Below, one piece after another: positions 32,913-42,465 of a stretch of DNA of 64,000 nucleotides; position 1 is the stretch's first letter, and each line of letters begins with the position of its first letter. Position numbers and translations under genes: made by a program. Location: positions 1 to 64,000 of the forward strand of contig JANNRR010000085.1 in NCBI GenBank assembly GCA_031401675.1, read 5' to 3'. Source of the DNA: JANNRR01 sp031401675 (GTDB lineage: Bacteria > Pseudomonadota > Alphaproteobacteria > Rhodobacterales > Rhodobacteraceae). The notes beneath the pieces were generated by a model. It made no database searches. It saw only the letters and a list, made by a program, of their open reading frames with translations, and was not told the DNA's origin.

Positions 32913-34433
32913 ATGGCACAGTGGAAACCTCTGGTAACATCGCTGACGGCAGGCTCGGTTCTGGCCACGCTTCTGTCGACAACCGCGCAGGCCGATGTCA
33001 CGGCAGCGCAGGTCTGGCAATCCTGGAAGGACCTCAGCACTTCTATGGGCCAGCCCCTTACGGCGGAATCAGAGGTGATGTCCGGCGACACGCTGACGGT
33101 CACCAACATCACCATGGCTGCCGACATGCCGGACGGTTCGATGAACGGTACCCTCGCCACGGTCGCATTCCGCGATGTCGGCGACGGCACGGTCGAGGTG
33201 ACGATGGCCCCCGACTATCCGGTAACGATCACCAGCCAGGCCGAAGGTGCTGACCCGGTCGTGGTCACGCTGAACATCAGGCAGACCGCCCTGCGGATGA
33301 TCGTCTCGGGCGACGAGGCGGTGATGTCGCATGCCCTTACCGCCGACGAGGTTGCGGTGTCGCTTGGCGAAATCACCGGCAGCCCCGAAGAAGTTGACGC
33401 CGATTTCACCATGGCGTTTCTGGGCGTCGCCGGCACGTACGTCACCGCCAACGGCGACACCAAGCAGGTCGATACCGAGTTGACGGCCGACAGCCTGACA
33501 TTCAGCGTCGCGGCAAAGGACCCGGCAACCAGCGGTACATTCGCGATGTCGGGCTCGATGGAAGCGATTTCCACCAGTTCGGCGGCGCTGTTCCCGGCCG
33601 GTGCCGACATGGCCGACATTGCAGCGGCGCTCAAGGCCGGCTTTGCCGCCGAGGGTGGTTTCACCTATGGCAAGACCGCCTATACCTTCGATTTCCAGGA
33701 TGCGTCCTCAAACGGCAAGGCCACCGGCTCGGCTGCCTCGGGTTCCGTCGATTTCTACATGGACGCCGAGGCGTTGTCTTATGGCGTCACCTCGGTCGGC
33801 ACCGACATCACCGTCAGTTCGTCCGACATGCCGATGCCGGAAGTGAATGCCAAGATGGCCGAACTGGGCTTTGATGTAACCATGCCCCTGGCGCAGGGGA
33901 CAGAGCCGCAGGATTTCAGTTTCGTTACCCGGATCGTCGGCCTGGCGGTCTCGGACGAGGTTTGGGGGATGTTCGACCCGGCCGCCGTGCTGCCGCGTGA
34001 CCCGGCAACGCTGATCATCGATGTGGCGGGCAAGGCCAACTGGCTGGTCGATATCTTCGCCCAGGACCCGGCAAATCCCTCGACCGAGGTTCCGGGCCAG
34101 ATCCATGCGCTGAAGCTGAATCAATTGCAACTGACCGTGGGCGGGGCAGACCTGACCGGCACCGGCGACTTCACCTTTGACAATACCGACATGACCACCT
34201 TTCCCGGCATGCCGAAACCCACCGGCAAGCTGGAGGCCAAGCTGGTCGGCGGCAACGGCCTGATCGACAAGCTGATCCAGATGGGCCTGTTGCCCGAGGA
34301 ACAGGCGATGGGTGCCCGGATGATGATGGGCATGTTCGCCAGTGCCGTCGAAGGCGCCGAGGATACGCTGACCTCGGTGATCGAGATGAAGGACGACGGC
34401 TCGATCTTTGCCAACGGCCAGCAGATTCAGTAA
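32913..34433 (+). CDS. DUF2125 exported protein
   Basis: A 506-residue secreted protein: signal peptide ending AQA (STTAQADVTA), then a long all-beta body with repeated Thr/Asp-rich strands and PVTITSQAEGADPVVVTLNIRQT, EVWGMFDPAAVLPRDPATLIIDVAGKANWLVD and KLVGGNGLIDKLIQMGLLPEEQAMGARMMMGMF, which match DUF2125 of alphaproteobacteria. Function unknown, likely periplasmic. The ATG at 32913 has AAAGGG 6 bases upstream; a GTG at 32883 is also in frame. A terminator follows. Confidence 0.83.
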   Translation: MAQWKPLVTSLTAGSVLATLLSTTAQADVTAAQVWQSWKDLSTSMGQPLTAESEVMSGDTLTVTNITMAADMPDGSMNGTLATVAFRDVGDGTVEVTMAPDYPVTITSQAEGADPVVVTLNIRQTALRMIVSGDEAVMSHALTADEVAVSLGEITGSPEEVDADFTMAFLGVAGTYVTANGDTKQVDTELTADSLTFSVAAKDPATSGTFAMSGSMEAISTSSAALFPAGADMADIAAALKAGFAAEGGFTYGKTAYTFDFQDASSNGKATGSAASGSVDFYMDAEALSYGVTSVGTDITVSSSDMPMPEVNAKMAELGFDVTMPLAQGTEPQDFSFVTRIVGLAVSDEVWGMFDPAAVLPRDPATLIIDVAGKANWLVDIFAQDPANPSTEVPGQIHALKLNQLQLTVGGADLTGTGDFTFDNTDMTTFPGMPKPTGKLEAKLVGGNGLIDKLIQMGLLPEEQAMGARMMMGMFASAVEGAEDTLTSVIEMKDDGSIFANGQQIQ

Positions 34434-34456
34434 CCCGGGCCGGAAGACCCGCACAC

Positions 34457-34489
34457 GCCGCTCTGCCCCCCGGGGCGGGGCGGCTTTTT
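34457..34489 (+). terminator. Factor-independent terminator of the DUF2125 gene
   Basis: GC-rich imperfect stem (GCCGC..GCCCC / GGGGC..GGCGGC) followed by TTTTT, 24 bases after the stop codon. Confidence 0.75.
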
Positions 34490-34508
34490 CAATCCGACAG
34501 GACCGCCG

Positions 34509-34961
34509 ATGCACCCCGGTACCTATTTTGCCGACCTGCACGCGCAAGCCCGGGCCTTGGCCGGAGCCAGACTGTTCACCGTCACCGTGCAGGATGCGGC
34601 TGCGGGTCTGGTACGTCGGGCCTATTCCTCGCACCCGGTCGACTATCCGGTTTCCGGCACCAAGCCGCTGCACCTCGACGCGTGGAGCCGGGAAGTGCTG
34701 GTCGAAGGCAAGTGTTTCGTGGCCAACACCACGGCGGAATTCGCGCCGCATTTCTTTGACCATGCCCTGATCAACGCGCTCGGCTGCCATTCTGCCCTGA
34801 ATGTCCCGGTGATCGACGACGGCGAGGTCGTGGGGACGGTCAACTTTCTCGACGTCGAAAACCACTTCACTCCCGCCCGCGTCACCGCTCTGACCGGGCT
34901 GTTGAGCGCCCGTCACACCGGCATCGTCGCCGCCATGCGCGCCGCCTTCCCGGCGGATTGA
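34509..34961 (+). CDS. Single GAF-domain protein
   Basis: A 150-residue protein that is essentially one GAF domain (LFTVTVQDAAAGLVRRAYSSHP, FVANTTAEFAPHFFDHALINALGCHSALNVPVIDDGEVVGTVNFLD). No output domain, so it may bind a small molecule or act as an enzyme or partner subunit. ATG has AGGA 7 bases upstream. Confidence 0.75.
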   Translation: MHPGTYFADLHAQARALAGARLFTVTVQDAAAGLVRRAYSSHPVDYPVSGTKPLHLDAWSREVLVEGKCFVANTTAEFAPHFFDHALINALGCHSALNVPVIDDGEVVGTVNFLDVENHFTPARVTALTGLLSARHTGIVAAMRAAFPAD

Positions 34962-35061
34962 ACGGACCGGCTGCCGGCCTCGCGCCCCGCGGAAAACATC
35001 CTCGCGGAGATCGTCCACCCAATGCCATCAGGCCCCACAGTCGCCAGGTCCAAAGCCCGAA

Positions 35062-35110
35062 CTGGTTGACAAATCCTTAACGGAAATCCATTTATGTATC
35101 AATATCAATG
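35062..35110 (+). other. AT-rich island with a promoter-like element
   Basis: A markedly AT-rich stretch in a GC-rich genome with TTGACA at 35066-35071 and ATTTAT at 35090-35095 (18-base spacer), facing the 3' end of the amidohydrolase gene. No gene with a credible start lies downstream on this strand; could drive an antisense or small RNA. Confidence 0.3.
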
Positions 35111-35165
35111 GGTTATCTACCCGTAACATCGTGCTACGTCCAGACTTTCCCCGAAACCGCGCACC

Positions 35166-36314
35166 CTACCCCAACAGATCGCGCACAACGCGGTGAAACA
35201 CCCGCACGCCCGGCGCGATCAGCGCGTCGGGAAAGTCATAGTCGGGATTGTGCAGCATCGGATGATCCTCCCCCGACCCCAGATAGAACATCGCCGACTT
35301 AGCCCCGGCGCCGAACCGGCCGAAATCTTCTGACGCGCGCAACGGCAGGAACGCCGTGCCAAGGCTCAGCCCCTCGGCGGCAATGGCCCGGGCCAGATGC
35401 TCTGTCGCTTCGCTGTCATTCCGGCAATCGTCGAAGCTGTCATGATAAGTAAGCGCCAGCCGCAGCCCCGCTGCATTGGCCTCGTCCTGCACCAGCCTTT
35501 CGGCCGCCGCCGCCAGGTCCGCCATGTCGGCATCGGTCAGCACCCGCAGCTTGACCCACAGCTCCGCCTCGCCCGGCGCGACGCCAAAAGCGCTCTGCCC
35601 CAGCCGGGCGTGCGTGATGGTCACCAGCCGGAAGCCCGCGACCAGCGGCCCGCCGGGCCCCAGCGCCATCAGGGCCGGGATCAACCGGGCCAGGCTCAGC
35701 GCCGGCGACAGGCCGGTTTCGGGAAAAGCCGCATGCGCGGTCTTTCCCGTCAGCAGGACTTTCATCCCGCGTGAGGCACAGTTGGCCGGCCCCGCCGCCA
35801 GTGAAACCGCCGCAAACGGCAGCCCCGGCAGATTATGCAGCGCAAAGGCAAAATCCGGCGCGATCTCGGCAAACTGCCGGTCGGCGATCACTGCCGCCGC
35901 CCCGGTTCCATCTTCCTCGGCAGGTTGGAACAGCAGCACCACCCGACCGCGCTGCGGCCGCTTGCGGGCCATCAGCCGCCCCAGCCCGGCAAGAATCGTG
36001 GAGTGTCCGTCATGGCCGCACATATGGCTGACCCCGGCGGTCGCGGACCGATAGGGCAAGTCGCTCAGCTCGGTGATCGGCAATGCGTCCAGCTCCGCGC
36101 GAAACAGCAGCGTCGGCCCCGGGGCACTGCCCTCGAACACCGCCGCCACCCCGTGCCCTCCCAACCCGGTGACGACCCGGTCGGGTGCCAGCGGGGCCAG
36201 CATCCGCACCACCTCCCGCGCGGTCTCAACCTCCTGCCCCGACATCTCAGGCATCTGGTGCAGGGCGCGCCGCCAGTTGATCAGTTCCACGATATCGCTG
36301 TTGGTCAGAGGCAT
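35166..36314 (-). CDS. M20-family amidohydrolase (hippurate-hydrolase type)
   Basis: A 382-residue metal-dependent amidohydrolase. Metal and catalytic residues are in SHMCGHDGHSTILAGL, LLFQPAEEDGTGA (general base Glu), AFALHNLPGLPFAA, and HNPDYDFPDALIAPG near the end; GKTAHAAFP marks the dimerisation domain. It likely deacylates an N-acyl amino acid. The ATG at 36314 gives the usual N terminus; one at 36335 is also open. Last in a minus-strand run. Confidence 0.88.
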   Translation of the reverse strand: MPLTNSDIVELINWRRALHQMPEMSGQEVETAREVVRMLAPLAPDRVVTGLGGHGVAAVFEGSAPGPTLLFRAELDALPITELSDLPYRSATAGVSHMCGHDGHSTILAGLGRLMARKRPQRGRVVLLFQPAEEDGTGAAAVIADRQFAEIAPDFAFALHNLPGLPFAAVSLAAGPANCASRGMKVLLTGKTAHAAFPETGLSPALSLARLIPALMALGPGGPLVAGFRLVTITHARLGQSAFGVAPGEAELWVKLRVLTDADMADLAAAAERLVQDEANAAGLRLALTYHDSFDDCRNDSEATEHLARAIAAEGLSLGTAFLPLRASEDFGRFGAGAKSAMFYLGSGEDHPMLHNPDYDFPDALIAPGVRVFHRVVRDLLG

Positions 36315-36410
36315 TCGGTCCACCCATTGATGCATTGCTCACGTATAGACCGTAAGTGGCGCATCGCCCAGCGGCAGCACTGACGTCGCTCAGGCCCGTT
36401 GCCCGCCGCC

Positions 36411-37589
36411 TCAATCCTGCGGCGCACATTTCCGAAACGGCCCGTAAGCGGTCAGCACTTCGATCTCCTCATCCACCGCTGCGCGTTCTGCCGCCAGATA
36501 GCGGGCGATTGCCTCACGAAAGCCCGGATCGGCAATCCAGTGCAGCGAGTGCACCGGCGTTGGTAGGTAGCCGCGCGCCAGCTTGTGCTCACCCTGCGCG
36601 CCCGCCTCGACCCGAGGCATCTTGTTCGCAATCGCAAATTCCAGCGCCTGATAATAGCACAGCTCGAAATGCAGGCAGGGATGTTCCTCCACCGCGCCCC
36701 AATAGCGGCCAAAAAGCGTTTCGCGCCCGATGAAGTTCAGCGCCCCTGCCACCGGCTGGCCCTGCCGGATCGCCAGAACAAGCAGGATGTCCTGCCGCAG
36801 CGTCGCCTGCGCCCGGTCGAAAAAGGCGCGGGTCAGATAGGGCGTGCCCCACTTGCGCGACCCGGTATCCTGATAGAACCGCCAGAACGCCTGCCAATGC
36901 GCCGGTTCGATCTGATCGCCGGTCAGCGCGATGATCTGCCCGCCGAAACCGGCCGCCACCTCGCGCTCCTTGCGGATGTTCTTGCGCTTGCGCGACGACA
37001 GCGACGCCAGAAAGCCGTCAAAGTCCGCATAGCCATGGTTTTCCCAGTGAAACTGCTGGGTCACGCGGTGCATCAGTCCCATTTCCACGCCAGCCAAAGC
37101 CTCGGCTTCCGTGCAAAAGGTGACATGCACCGACGACAGCCGGTTTTCGGCCGCCAGCGACACCATGCCTTGCGCCAGCGCACCCGCACCGACACCCTCG
37201 AACCCCGGTCGGGCCAGGAACCGCCGCCCGGTGGCCGGGGTAAAGGGTACGGCGCATTGCAGTTTCGGATAATAGCGCCCGCCCGCCCGTTCCCAGGCCT
37301 GCGCCCAGTTGTGATCAAAGATGTATTCGCCCTGCGAATGGCTCTTGGCGTAGACCGGAGCCACCGCGATCACCTGCCCGCCAAGGCGCACCACCAGATG
37401 CCGGGGCGACCAGCCGGTGCCCGGCCCGACCGATTTCGATTCCTCCAGCGCCAGCAGAAACCGGTGCGTGGTGAAGGGATCGAGCGGACGGCCCGTCGCC
37501 GCTTCCGGGCAGGCGCAGGCGTCCCATTCTTCGGCATCGATCTCGGCCAGCCGAGACAAAACGGTGATTTCGATCGCATCATCGGTCAT
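36411..37589 (-). CDS. DUF482 / FemAB-like acyltransferase-fold protein
   Basis: A 392-residue protein with hallmarks of COG3146/PF04339: PFTTHRFLLALEESKSVGPGTGWSPRHLVV, EYIFDHNWAQAWERAGGRYYPKLQCAVPFTPATGRR, LSSRKRKNIRKER, GTPYLTRAFFD and GALNFIGRETLFGRYWGA, EHKLARGYLP. The fold is GNAT-like; activity unknown. The frame extends to 37688 but the ATG at 37589 is preferred. Next to GDPD. Confidence 0.85.
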   Translation of the reverse strand: MTDDAIEITVLSRLAEIDAEEWDACACPEAATGRPLDPFTTHRFLLALEESKSVGPGTGWSPRHLVVRLGGQVIAVAPVYAKSHSQGEYIFDHNWAQAWERAGGRYYPKLQCAVPFTPATGRRFLARPGFEGVGAGALAQGMVSLAAENRLSSVHVTFCTEAEALAGVEMGLMHRVTQQFHWENHGYADFDGFLASLSSRKRKNIRKEREVAAGFGGQIIALTGDQIEPAHWQAFWRFYQDTGSRKWGTPYLTRAFFDRAQATLRQDILLVLAIRQGQPVAGALNFIGRETLFGRYWGAVEEHPCLHFELCYYQALEFAIANKMPRVEAGAQGEHKLARGYLPTPVHSLHWIADPGFREAIARYLAAERAAVDEEIEVLTAYGPFRKCAPQD

Positions 37590-37638
37590 CGGCAGCCCTT
37601 TTCCGCGCCAGCGAAAAGTGGCGCATTGCCGCGTCGGG

Positions 37639-38409
37639 TCAAGCAGGGATCGGCGCTGCGTAGCTGTCAAAGGTGATGTTCTGCGCAATTTGCCTCGCCC
37701 TTGACTCCTGCTCGGGCGAGCGGACCGTCCAGCACAGGATCGCCGCCCCCGCAGCCTTCAGTTCGGTGACGCGGGGATAGTTCAGATCGGTGTAGCGATG
37801 GGAGATGAAACTGGATTGCGTGGCGTCGTAATCTGGGATCTCGCGCAGCCGGTCGCAGGTGGCGGGTGGGATCGGAGCGCATTCGTCATGGTCGTAATAT
37901 TCAGTGGTCATGCCACGCGGGAGATGCGGTGCCAGCCGGGCCATGGCATAGATGCAATGGGGGTTGAAGGCCATGACGGCGACATCGCCGGCGTAGTCGG
38001 CAAGGGCATCCGCCGTGGCCTTTTCCAGCCGCCCCGAGGTTTCGCCCATGGTGTTCCACAGTTCCTTGATCTCGATCAGGATCGGTACGCGGCCCGCAAC
38101 CTGAGCCAGTACCTGCGGCAGGGTGGGGATCGTATCATCGCTATCGGTCAGCCGGATCTTTCCCAGTTCGGCGGCGGTATGGTCCAGCACCGGGCCCGCT
38201 TCCGCCGTCAGCCGATCCAGGGTGTCGTCGTGGAAAACCATTGCCTGACCGTCGCGGGTCAACTGCACATCCAGTTCGATGCAATAGCCCGCCCGGACCG
38301 CTGCCTCGAACGCGCTCGGCGCGTTTTCCGGGATGCGTGCCGCCGGGTTGAAATAGCCGCGATGTGCGATCGGGATCGCCAGCAGGGCCGGCGGCAGCGG
38401 CACCCGCAT
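37639..38409 (-). CDS. Glycerophosphodiester phosphodiesterase
   Basis: A 256-residue cytoplasmic GDPD: catalytic AHRG near residue 16, PENAPSAFEAAVRAG, ELDVQLTRDGQAMVFHDDTLDRLT. It releases glycerol-3-phosphate from glycerophosphodiesters. No signal peptide, so UgpQ-like. The ATG overlaps the ridA stop (TGATG), so the two are coupled. Confidence 0.92.
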   Translation of the reverse strand: MRVPLPPALLAIPIAHRGYFNPAARIPENAPSAFEAAVRAGYCIELDVQLTRDGQAMVFHDDTLDRLTAEAGPVLDHTAAELGKIRLTDSDDTIPTLPQVLAQVAGRVPILIEIKELWNTMGETSGRLEKATADALADYAGDVAVMAFNPHCIYAMARLAPHLPRGMTTEYYDHDECAPIPPATCDRLREIPDYDATQSSFISHRYTDLNYPRVTELKAAGAAILCWTVRSPEQESRARQIAQNITFDSYAAPIPA

Positions 38410-38873
38410 CAGCGCACCTCAAAGATGCCTTCGACCTCGACAGCCACTCCCAGCGGCAGCGATGGCGCGGATACAGCCGAGCGGGCATGCCGCCCTGCCT
38501 CGCCAAACACCGACACCAGAAAATCCGAGCAGCCGTTGACCACCTTTGGCTGGTCGGTGAAATCCGGCGTCGAGTTGACGAATCCGAGCAGCTTGACCAC
38601 CCGCACCACCCGGTCCAGATCGCCGCCGCAGGCCTTGCGCAGTTGCGCCAGCAAACTGATGCCGCAGGTTCGCGCCGCAGCGGCACCCGACGTCACATCC
38701 ATGTCGGCACCCAGCCGCCCCTTGATGAACACCCCGTCCTGCTGGCTGACCTGACCCGAAACAAACACCAGTGCCCCGCTTTGCACCCACGGCACATAGG
38801 TTGCGGCTGGCGGCGGCGCTTCGGGCAACGTTACGCCAAGCTCGATCAGGCGGGCATCAATCGATCCGGTCAT
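38409..38873 (-). CDS. RidA family protein
   Basis: A 154-residue YjgF/RidA-type protein; the family hydrolyses reactive enamine/imine intermediates from PLP enzymes. Landmarks: YVPWVQSGALVFVSGQVS, TSGAAAARTCGISLLAQLRKACGGDLDRVVRVVKLLGFVNS, and SAVSAPSLPLGVAVEVEGIFEV. The catalytic Arg lies in GRHARSAVS. The frame extends to 39038, but the ATG at 38873 has GGAGG, so I chose it. Confidence 0.88.
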   Translation of the reverse strand: MTGSIDARLIELGVTLPEAPPPAATYVPWVQSGALVFVSGQVSQQDGVFIKGRLGADMDVTSGAAAARTCGISLLAQLRKACGGDLDRVVRVVKLLGFVNSTPDFTDQPKVVNGCSDFLVSVFGEAGRHARSAVSAPSLPLGVAVEVEGIFEVR

Positions 38874-39038
38874 GCTATCCTCCGTCAGATTCCCGGCGCA
38901 GGCTACCCGGTCGGGCGTCACGCGGAAACCCCCGTTGCGACAACCTCGGGCGAATCCCACCGATGCCGCCCGGCGCAAGTCAGGCAAAAGTGGACGCCGG
39001 TTCTGCTGCCCGACATGCGCAAAGACAGGCTCCGGCAA

Positions 39039-40550
39039 TCAGCTTTCGCGGAACGCCCGCTTGAAATAGTCCATGAACGGCTGGATCAGATATTGCAACG
39101 GCGACCGGTCGGTGGTGCGGATGAACGCCTCGACCGGCATGCCCGGGATCAGGATCTGGCCGTCCAGCTTGGCAATCTCGCCGTCCTGCAGCACGATCTC
39201 GGCGCGATAGAAACTGATGCCGGTATTCTGGTCCGTGAAGGCATCGGCTGAAAGCTGCGACACCGAGCCCAGAAGTTCCGGCGTGGTGTTGGAGTTGAAG
39301 GTCGGAAACACCAGTCGCACCTCTTGCCCCGGACTGACCTGATCAACGCTCAGCGGATCGACACGCGCGGCGATGACCAGCGGGCGGTCCTGCGGCACCA
39401 GATACAGCACCGGGTCGGCCGGGCGCAGTACCGCTCGCGGCGTCGTCACTTGCATCCCGTAAACCACGCCCGACACCGGCGCGCGGATTTCCAGCCGCGA
39501 TATCTGGTCCGACAGCGCCCGCCGGCGCTCTGCCAGTTCCAGCGCGCGGTAGCCAAGGTCGCGCAATTGCGTCTGCGCCTCTTCGCGCCGAGCCGATTGC
39601 AGCTTCAGAATCTCGATCTCGATCTCTGTCGTTCGCCCCAAAGCCTCGGCCTTGCTGGCCGCAAGTTCCCCGACCGACCCGGCCAGACGCGCCTCTTCCC
39701 GGCGCAGCGCCAGAACCCGGCTGGCTTCCGCCAGACCCTTGTCCAGCAAGCTCTGCTGATTGACCAATTCTTCCTTTATCAGGCCCAGTTGCGTCCCGAG
39801 CGCGGCCCCTTGTGCCGAAATCCCCTCGATCTGGCTGAGAATCTGCGCCTTGCGCTCCTGCAGTTGCTCAATCTGCTGGCTCAGCGAAACCGCGCGGGCG
39901 TCGAATAGCCGCTGTTGTCCGTCGATCAGCCCGGCAATGTCCGGCCGGGTCTTCGCCGCTTCGACGATATCGGCCGGATAGACGATCAGGCTGCGGTCGT
40001 CGCGCTCTGCCTCCAGCCGTCCCTGCCGCGCCTGCAATTCAAAGAACTGCCCCTCGACAATCGACAATTCGGACCCGAGCAGCCCGCCATCCAGCCGGAT
40101 CAGCGGATCACCGGCGGCAACAAGCTGACCCTCCGTCACCATTATGGCTTCGACCACGCCACCATCCGGGTGCTGCACCACCTGGCGGTTCTGCTCAACC
40201 TCCAGCTGTCCCGGGGCGATCACCGCGCCGGACAATGTGGTGAACACACTCCAGACCCCGAAACCGCCCACCAGCACCACCAACGCCAGCCAGCCGGTAA
40301 CCAGCGGGCCGCGGGCCGACCACGACCGGGCCGGCGGCGGCGTGGCAGACCCCGACATCGGCTGGATTCGCGCCGGAACCGGAACCGGCTCGGTCCGCAC
40401 CGGCAGGTTTGCGGTCGCGCCCGTACCGGCAGGTTTGGTCTCTGATCCGGGGCCGGGTGCCGGCCGTTGCGACTTGCGATCCTCCAGCTGCGCCAGTGCG
40501 GCGGCGGCAAGATCAAGGCCGGACAGCGACGGTTTGGCGGGATCGGTCAA
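39039..40550 (-). CDS. Type I secretion membrane fusion protein (HlyD/PrsE family)
   Basis: A 503-residue periplasmic adaptor: proline-rich cytoplasmic N terminus, one transmembrane helix (TGWLALVVLVGGFGVWSVF, about 85-105), a lipoyl-like half (VVQHPDGGVVEAIMVTEGQLV), a long coiled coil (QQIEQLQERKAQIL and onward), and the C-terminal beta-barrel with RTTDRSPLQYLIQPFMDYFKRAFRES, the HlyD/PrsE tail. TTG start overlaps the ABC stop (TTGA). No substrate or TolC gene is nearby. Confidence 0.9.
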   Translation of the reverse strand: MTDPAKPSLSGLDLAAAALAQLEDRKSQRPAPGPGSETKPAGTGATANLPVRTEPVPVPARIQPMSGSATPPPARSWSARGPLVTGWLALVVLVGGFGVWSVFTTLSGAVIAPGQLEVEQNRQVVQHPDGGVVEAIMVTEGQLVAAGDPLIRLDGGLLGSELSIVEGQFFELQARQGRLEAERDDRSLIVYPADIVEAAKTRPDIAGLIDGQQRLFDARAVSLSQQIEQLQERKAQILSQIEGISAQGAALGTQLGLIKEELVNQQSLLDKGLAEASRVLALRREEARLAGSVGELAASKAEALGRTTEIEIEILKLQSARREEAQTQLRDLGYRALELAERRRALSDQISRLEIRAPVSGVVYGMQVTTPRAVLRPADPVLYLVPQDRPLVIAARVDPLSVDQVSPGQEVRLVFPTFNSNTTPELLGSVSQLSADAFTDQNTGISFYRAEIVLQDGEIAKLDGQILIPGMPVEAFIRTTDRSPLQYLIQPFMDYFKRAFRES

Positions 40551-42283
40551 GACACACCCCCGGGGCCGGAGCTCTTGATGATTTCGGTGTGGTTCTTGAC
40601 CATGTCGCGCAGCACCTGATCACGCGGCCCAAAGGCCTTGCGCGCCCCATCCTCCAGCACCAGCAGCATTTCGCACTCCTGAATGGCCGCCGGTCGGTGC
40701 GCCATGATCAGAATGCTTTTGCCTTCGCTCTTCATCCGCCGGATCGCGGCATTCAGCGCGGTCGATCCGTCATTGTCCAGATTCGAGTTCGGCTCGTCCA
40801 GCACCAGAATGACCGGATCGCCGTACAGCGCCCGTGCCAGCCCGATCCGCTGAATCTGCCCGCCCGACAACCGGCTGCCGATGGCCGACACCCGCGTGTT
40901 GTACCCGTCCGGCAGCTTCAGGATCATGTCATGCGCATCGGCCTTTTGCGCGGCATCGACCACCATCGCATCGTCGGGCTTCGGCTGCAGGCGCGCAATA
41001 TTGTCGGCGATCGTGCCGTCGAACAGCGTCACCCGCTGCGGCAGATAGCCGATGTAGCTTCCCAGCATGTCCGGGTCGTACTGGTCCAGCGTCGCGCCAT
41101 CCAGCCGCACCTTGCCGCCCGCCGCCCGCCACACGCCGGTCAGCGTCCGCGCCAGCGTCGACTTTCCGGCACCCGACGGGCCGATCACGCCAAGCGCCTG
41201 CCCCGGCTCCAGCCGAAAGGATACCATGCGCAGCGCGGCCTGCTGATCTCCCGGCGGCACCACGGTGACGGTCTGCGCCTCCAGTATGGCGCGCGGCTTG
41301 GGCAGGGCGGTGCGCACCGGTTCGGTCGGAACCGTCGACAACAGGTCAGCCAGCCGCCCCCAGCCTTCCTGCGCGCGCTGCACCAGCGCCCACTGGCCGA
41401 TGGACTGCTCGATCGGGGCCAGGGCCCGGCCCATCAGGATCGACGCGGCGATCATAGCCCCCGCCGTCAGTTCGCCCTTCAGCACCAGATAGGCCGCAAG
41501 CCCCAGCATCGCCGATTGCAGGAACTGGCGGAATATCTTCGATACCGTGGCATAGGCCCCGCCCTTGTCCGAAACGCCGATGGTCTGTTCCAGCGCCGCG
41601 CCGCGCGCCACTTGCCAGCGGTCAAAGCTGGCACTGCGCATGCCGAGGCTCTGCACCAGTTCGGCCTCGGTCTTGATCTGGTCGGAATAGCGCTCGGCGA
41701 TCATGGTGGTGCGGTTTGCATCCAGCATCGGCTGCCGGGTCGCGCTCTGGTTCAGCCAGGTCACCGCCACCAGCACCACGCCGCCGCCGACCGCCAGATA
41801 GCCAAGCCAGGGATGAAAGATGAAGATCGCGGCGATGAAAAGGGGCGTCCAGGGAATGTCGAAGATCGACAGCAACACCGGCGAGGACAACAGCCGCTGC
41901 ACCGATTCCAGATCACGCTGGGCGTTGATCGCCATCGGATCGTTCGGCGCCAGCGCCAGCCGCTTCATCGCGGCGGCGAAAACCCGCCGATCCAGCCGGT
42001 CCTGAAACCGCGCGCCAACCCGGGCCATCACCCGGCCGCGAACATGGTCCAGAATGCCCATCATCAGGAACAGGAACGCCATCAGCCCGAACAGGGCCAG
42101 CAGCGTCGGCACCGACCGGCTGCCGAGCACCCGGTCATATACCTGCAACATGAAGATCGGGCCGGTCAGCATCAGGATGTTCACGAAGATGCTGAAAACA
42201 AACACCATCACGAACAGCGACCGGCTTTCGGCGCGTGCGGCGCGCAGTTCCGTGCGGCCCTGCTGGCTTTCTGTCTTGTTCAT
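40547..42283 (-). CDS. Type I secretion ABC transporter (PrtD/AprD family)
   Basis: A 578-residue fused ABC exporter with membrane domain (FVFSIFVNILMLTGPIFMLQVYDRVLGSRSVPTL is typical of type I secretion) and ATPase: Walker A GPSGAGKST, signature LSGGQIQRIGLARAL, Walker B VILVLDEPNSNLD. No N-terminal peptidase domain. Coupled to the fusion protein downstream. Divergent from mlaA. Confidence 0.92.
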   Translation of the reverse strand: MNKTESQQGRTELRAARAESRSLFVMVFVFSIFVNILMLTGPIFMLQVYDRVLGSRSVPTLLALFGLMAFLFLMMGILDHVRGRVMARVGARFQDRLDRRVFAAAMKRLALAPNDPMAINAQRDLESVQRLLSSPVLLSIFDIPWTPLFIAAIFIFHPWLGYLAVGGGVVLVAVTWLNQSATRQPMLDANRTTMIAERYSDQIKTEAELVQSLGMRSASFDRWQVARGAALEQTIGVSDKGGAYATVSKIFRQFLQSAMLGLAAYLVLKGELTAGAMIAASILMGRALAPIEQSIGQWALVQRAQEGWGRLADLLSTVPTEPVRTALPKPRAILEAQTVTVVPPGDQQAALRMVSFRLEPGQALGVIGPSGAGKSTLARTLTGVWRAAGGKVRLDGATLDQYDPDMLGSYIGYLPQRVTLFDGTIADNIARLQPKPDDAMVVDAAQKADAHDMILKLPDGYNTRVSAIGSRLSGGQIQRIGLARALYGDPVILVLDEPNSNLDNDGSTALNAAIRRMKSEGKSILIMAHRPAAIQECEMLLVLEDGARKAFGPRDQVLRDMVKNHTEIIKSSGPGGVS

Positions 42284-42465
42284 CCCGTTTACGTGCCCCT
42301 GCAACAGCATCCGGGCCTGTGCCCAACCGCTGCCGCTTCGTTTTCTGCCCTTCGATCCTTGTCACCCAGCGGCCACAGGCTCTATGTCCGGTCTTGCCGC
42401 TGGATAGGCAACCCTTAGATCAATACTATTATGGCGAATCTGCGGATGAAAGGTCAGGAATTCCA

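Noticed and set aside
34962..35165. Small protein gene on the plus strand from 35108
   Set aside because: The 64-codon frame is antisense to the amidohydrolase gene, lacks a ribosome-binding site and has no signature.
40409..42418. 669-codon plus-strand open frame
   Set aside because: Antisense shadow of the type I secretion ABC gene; no family signature.
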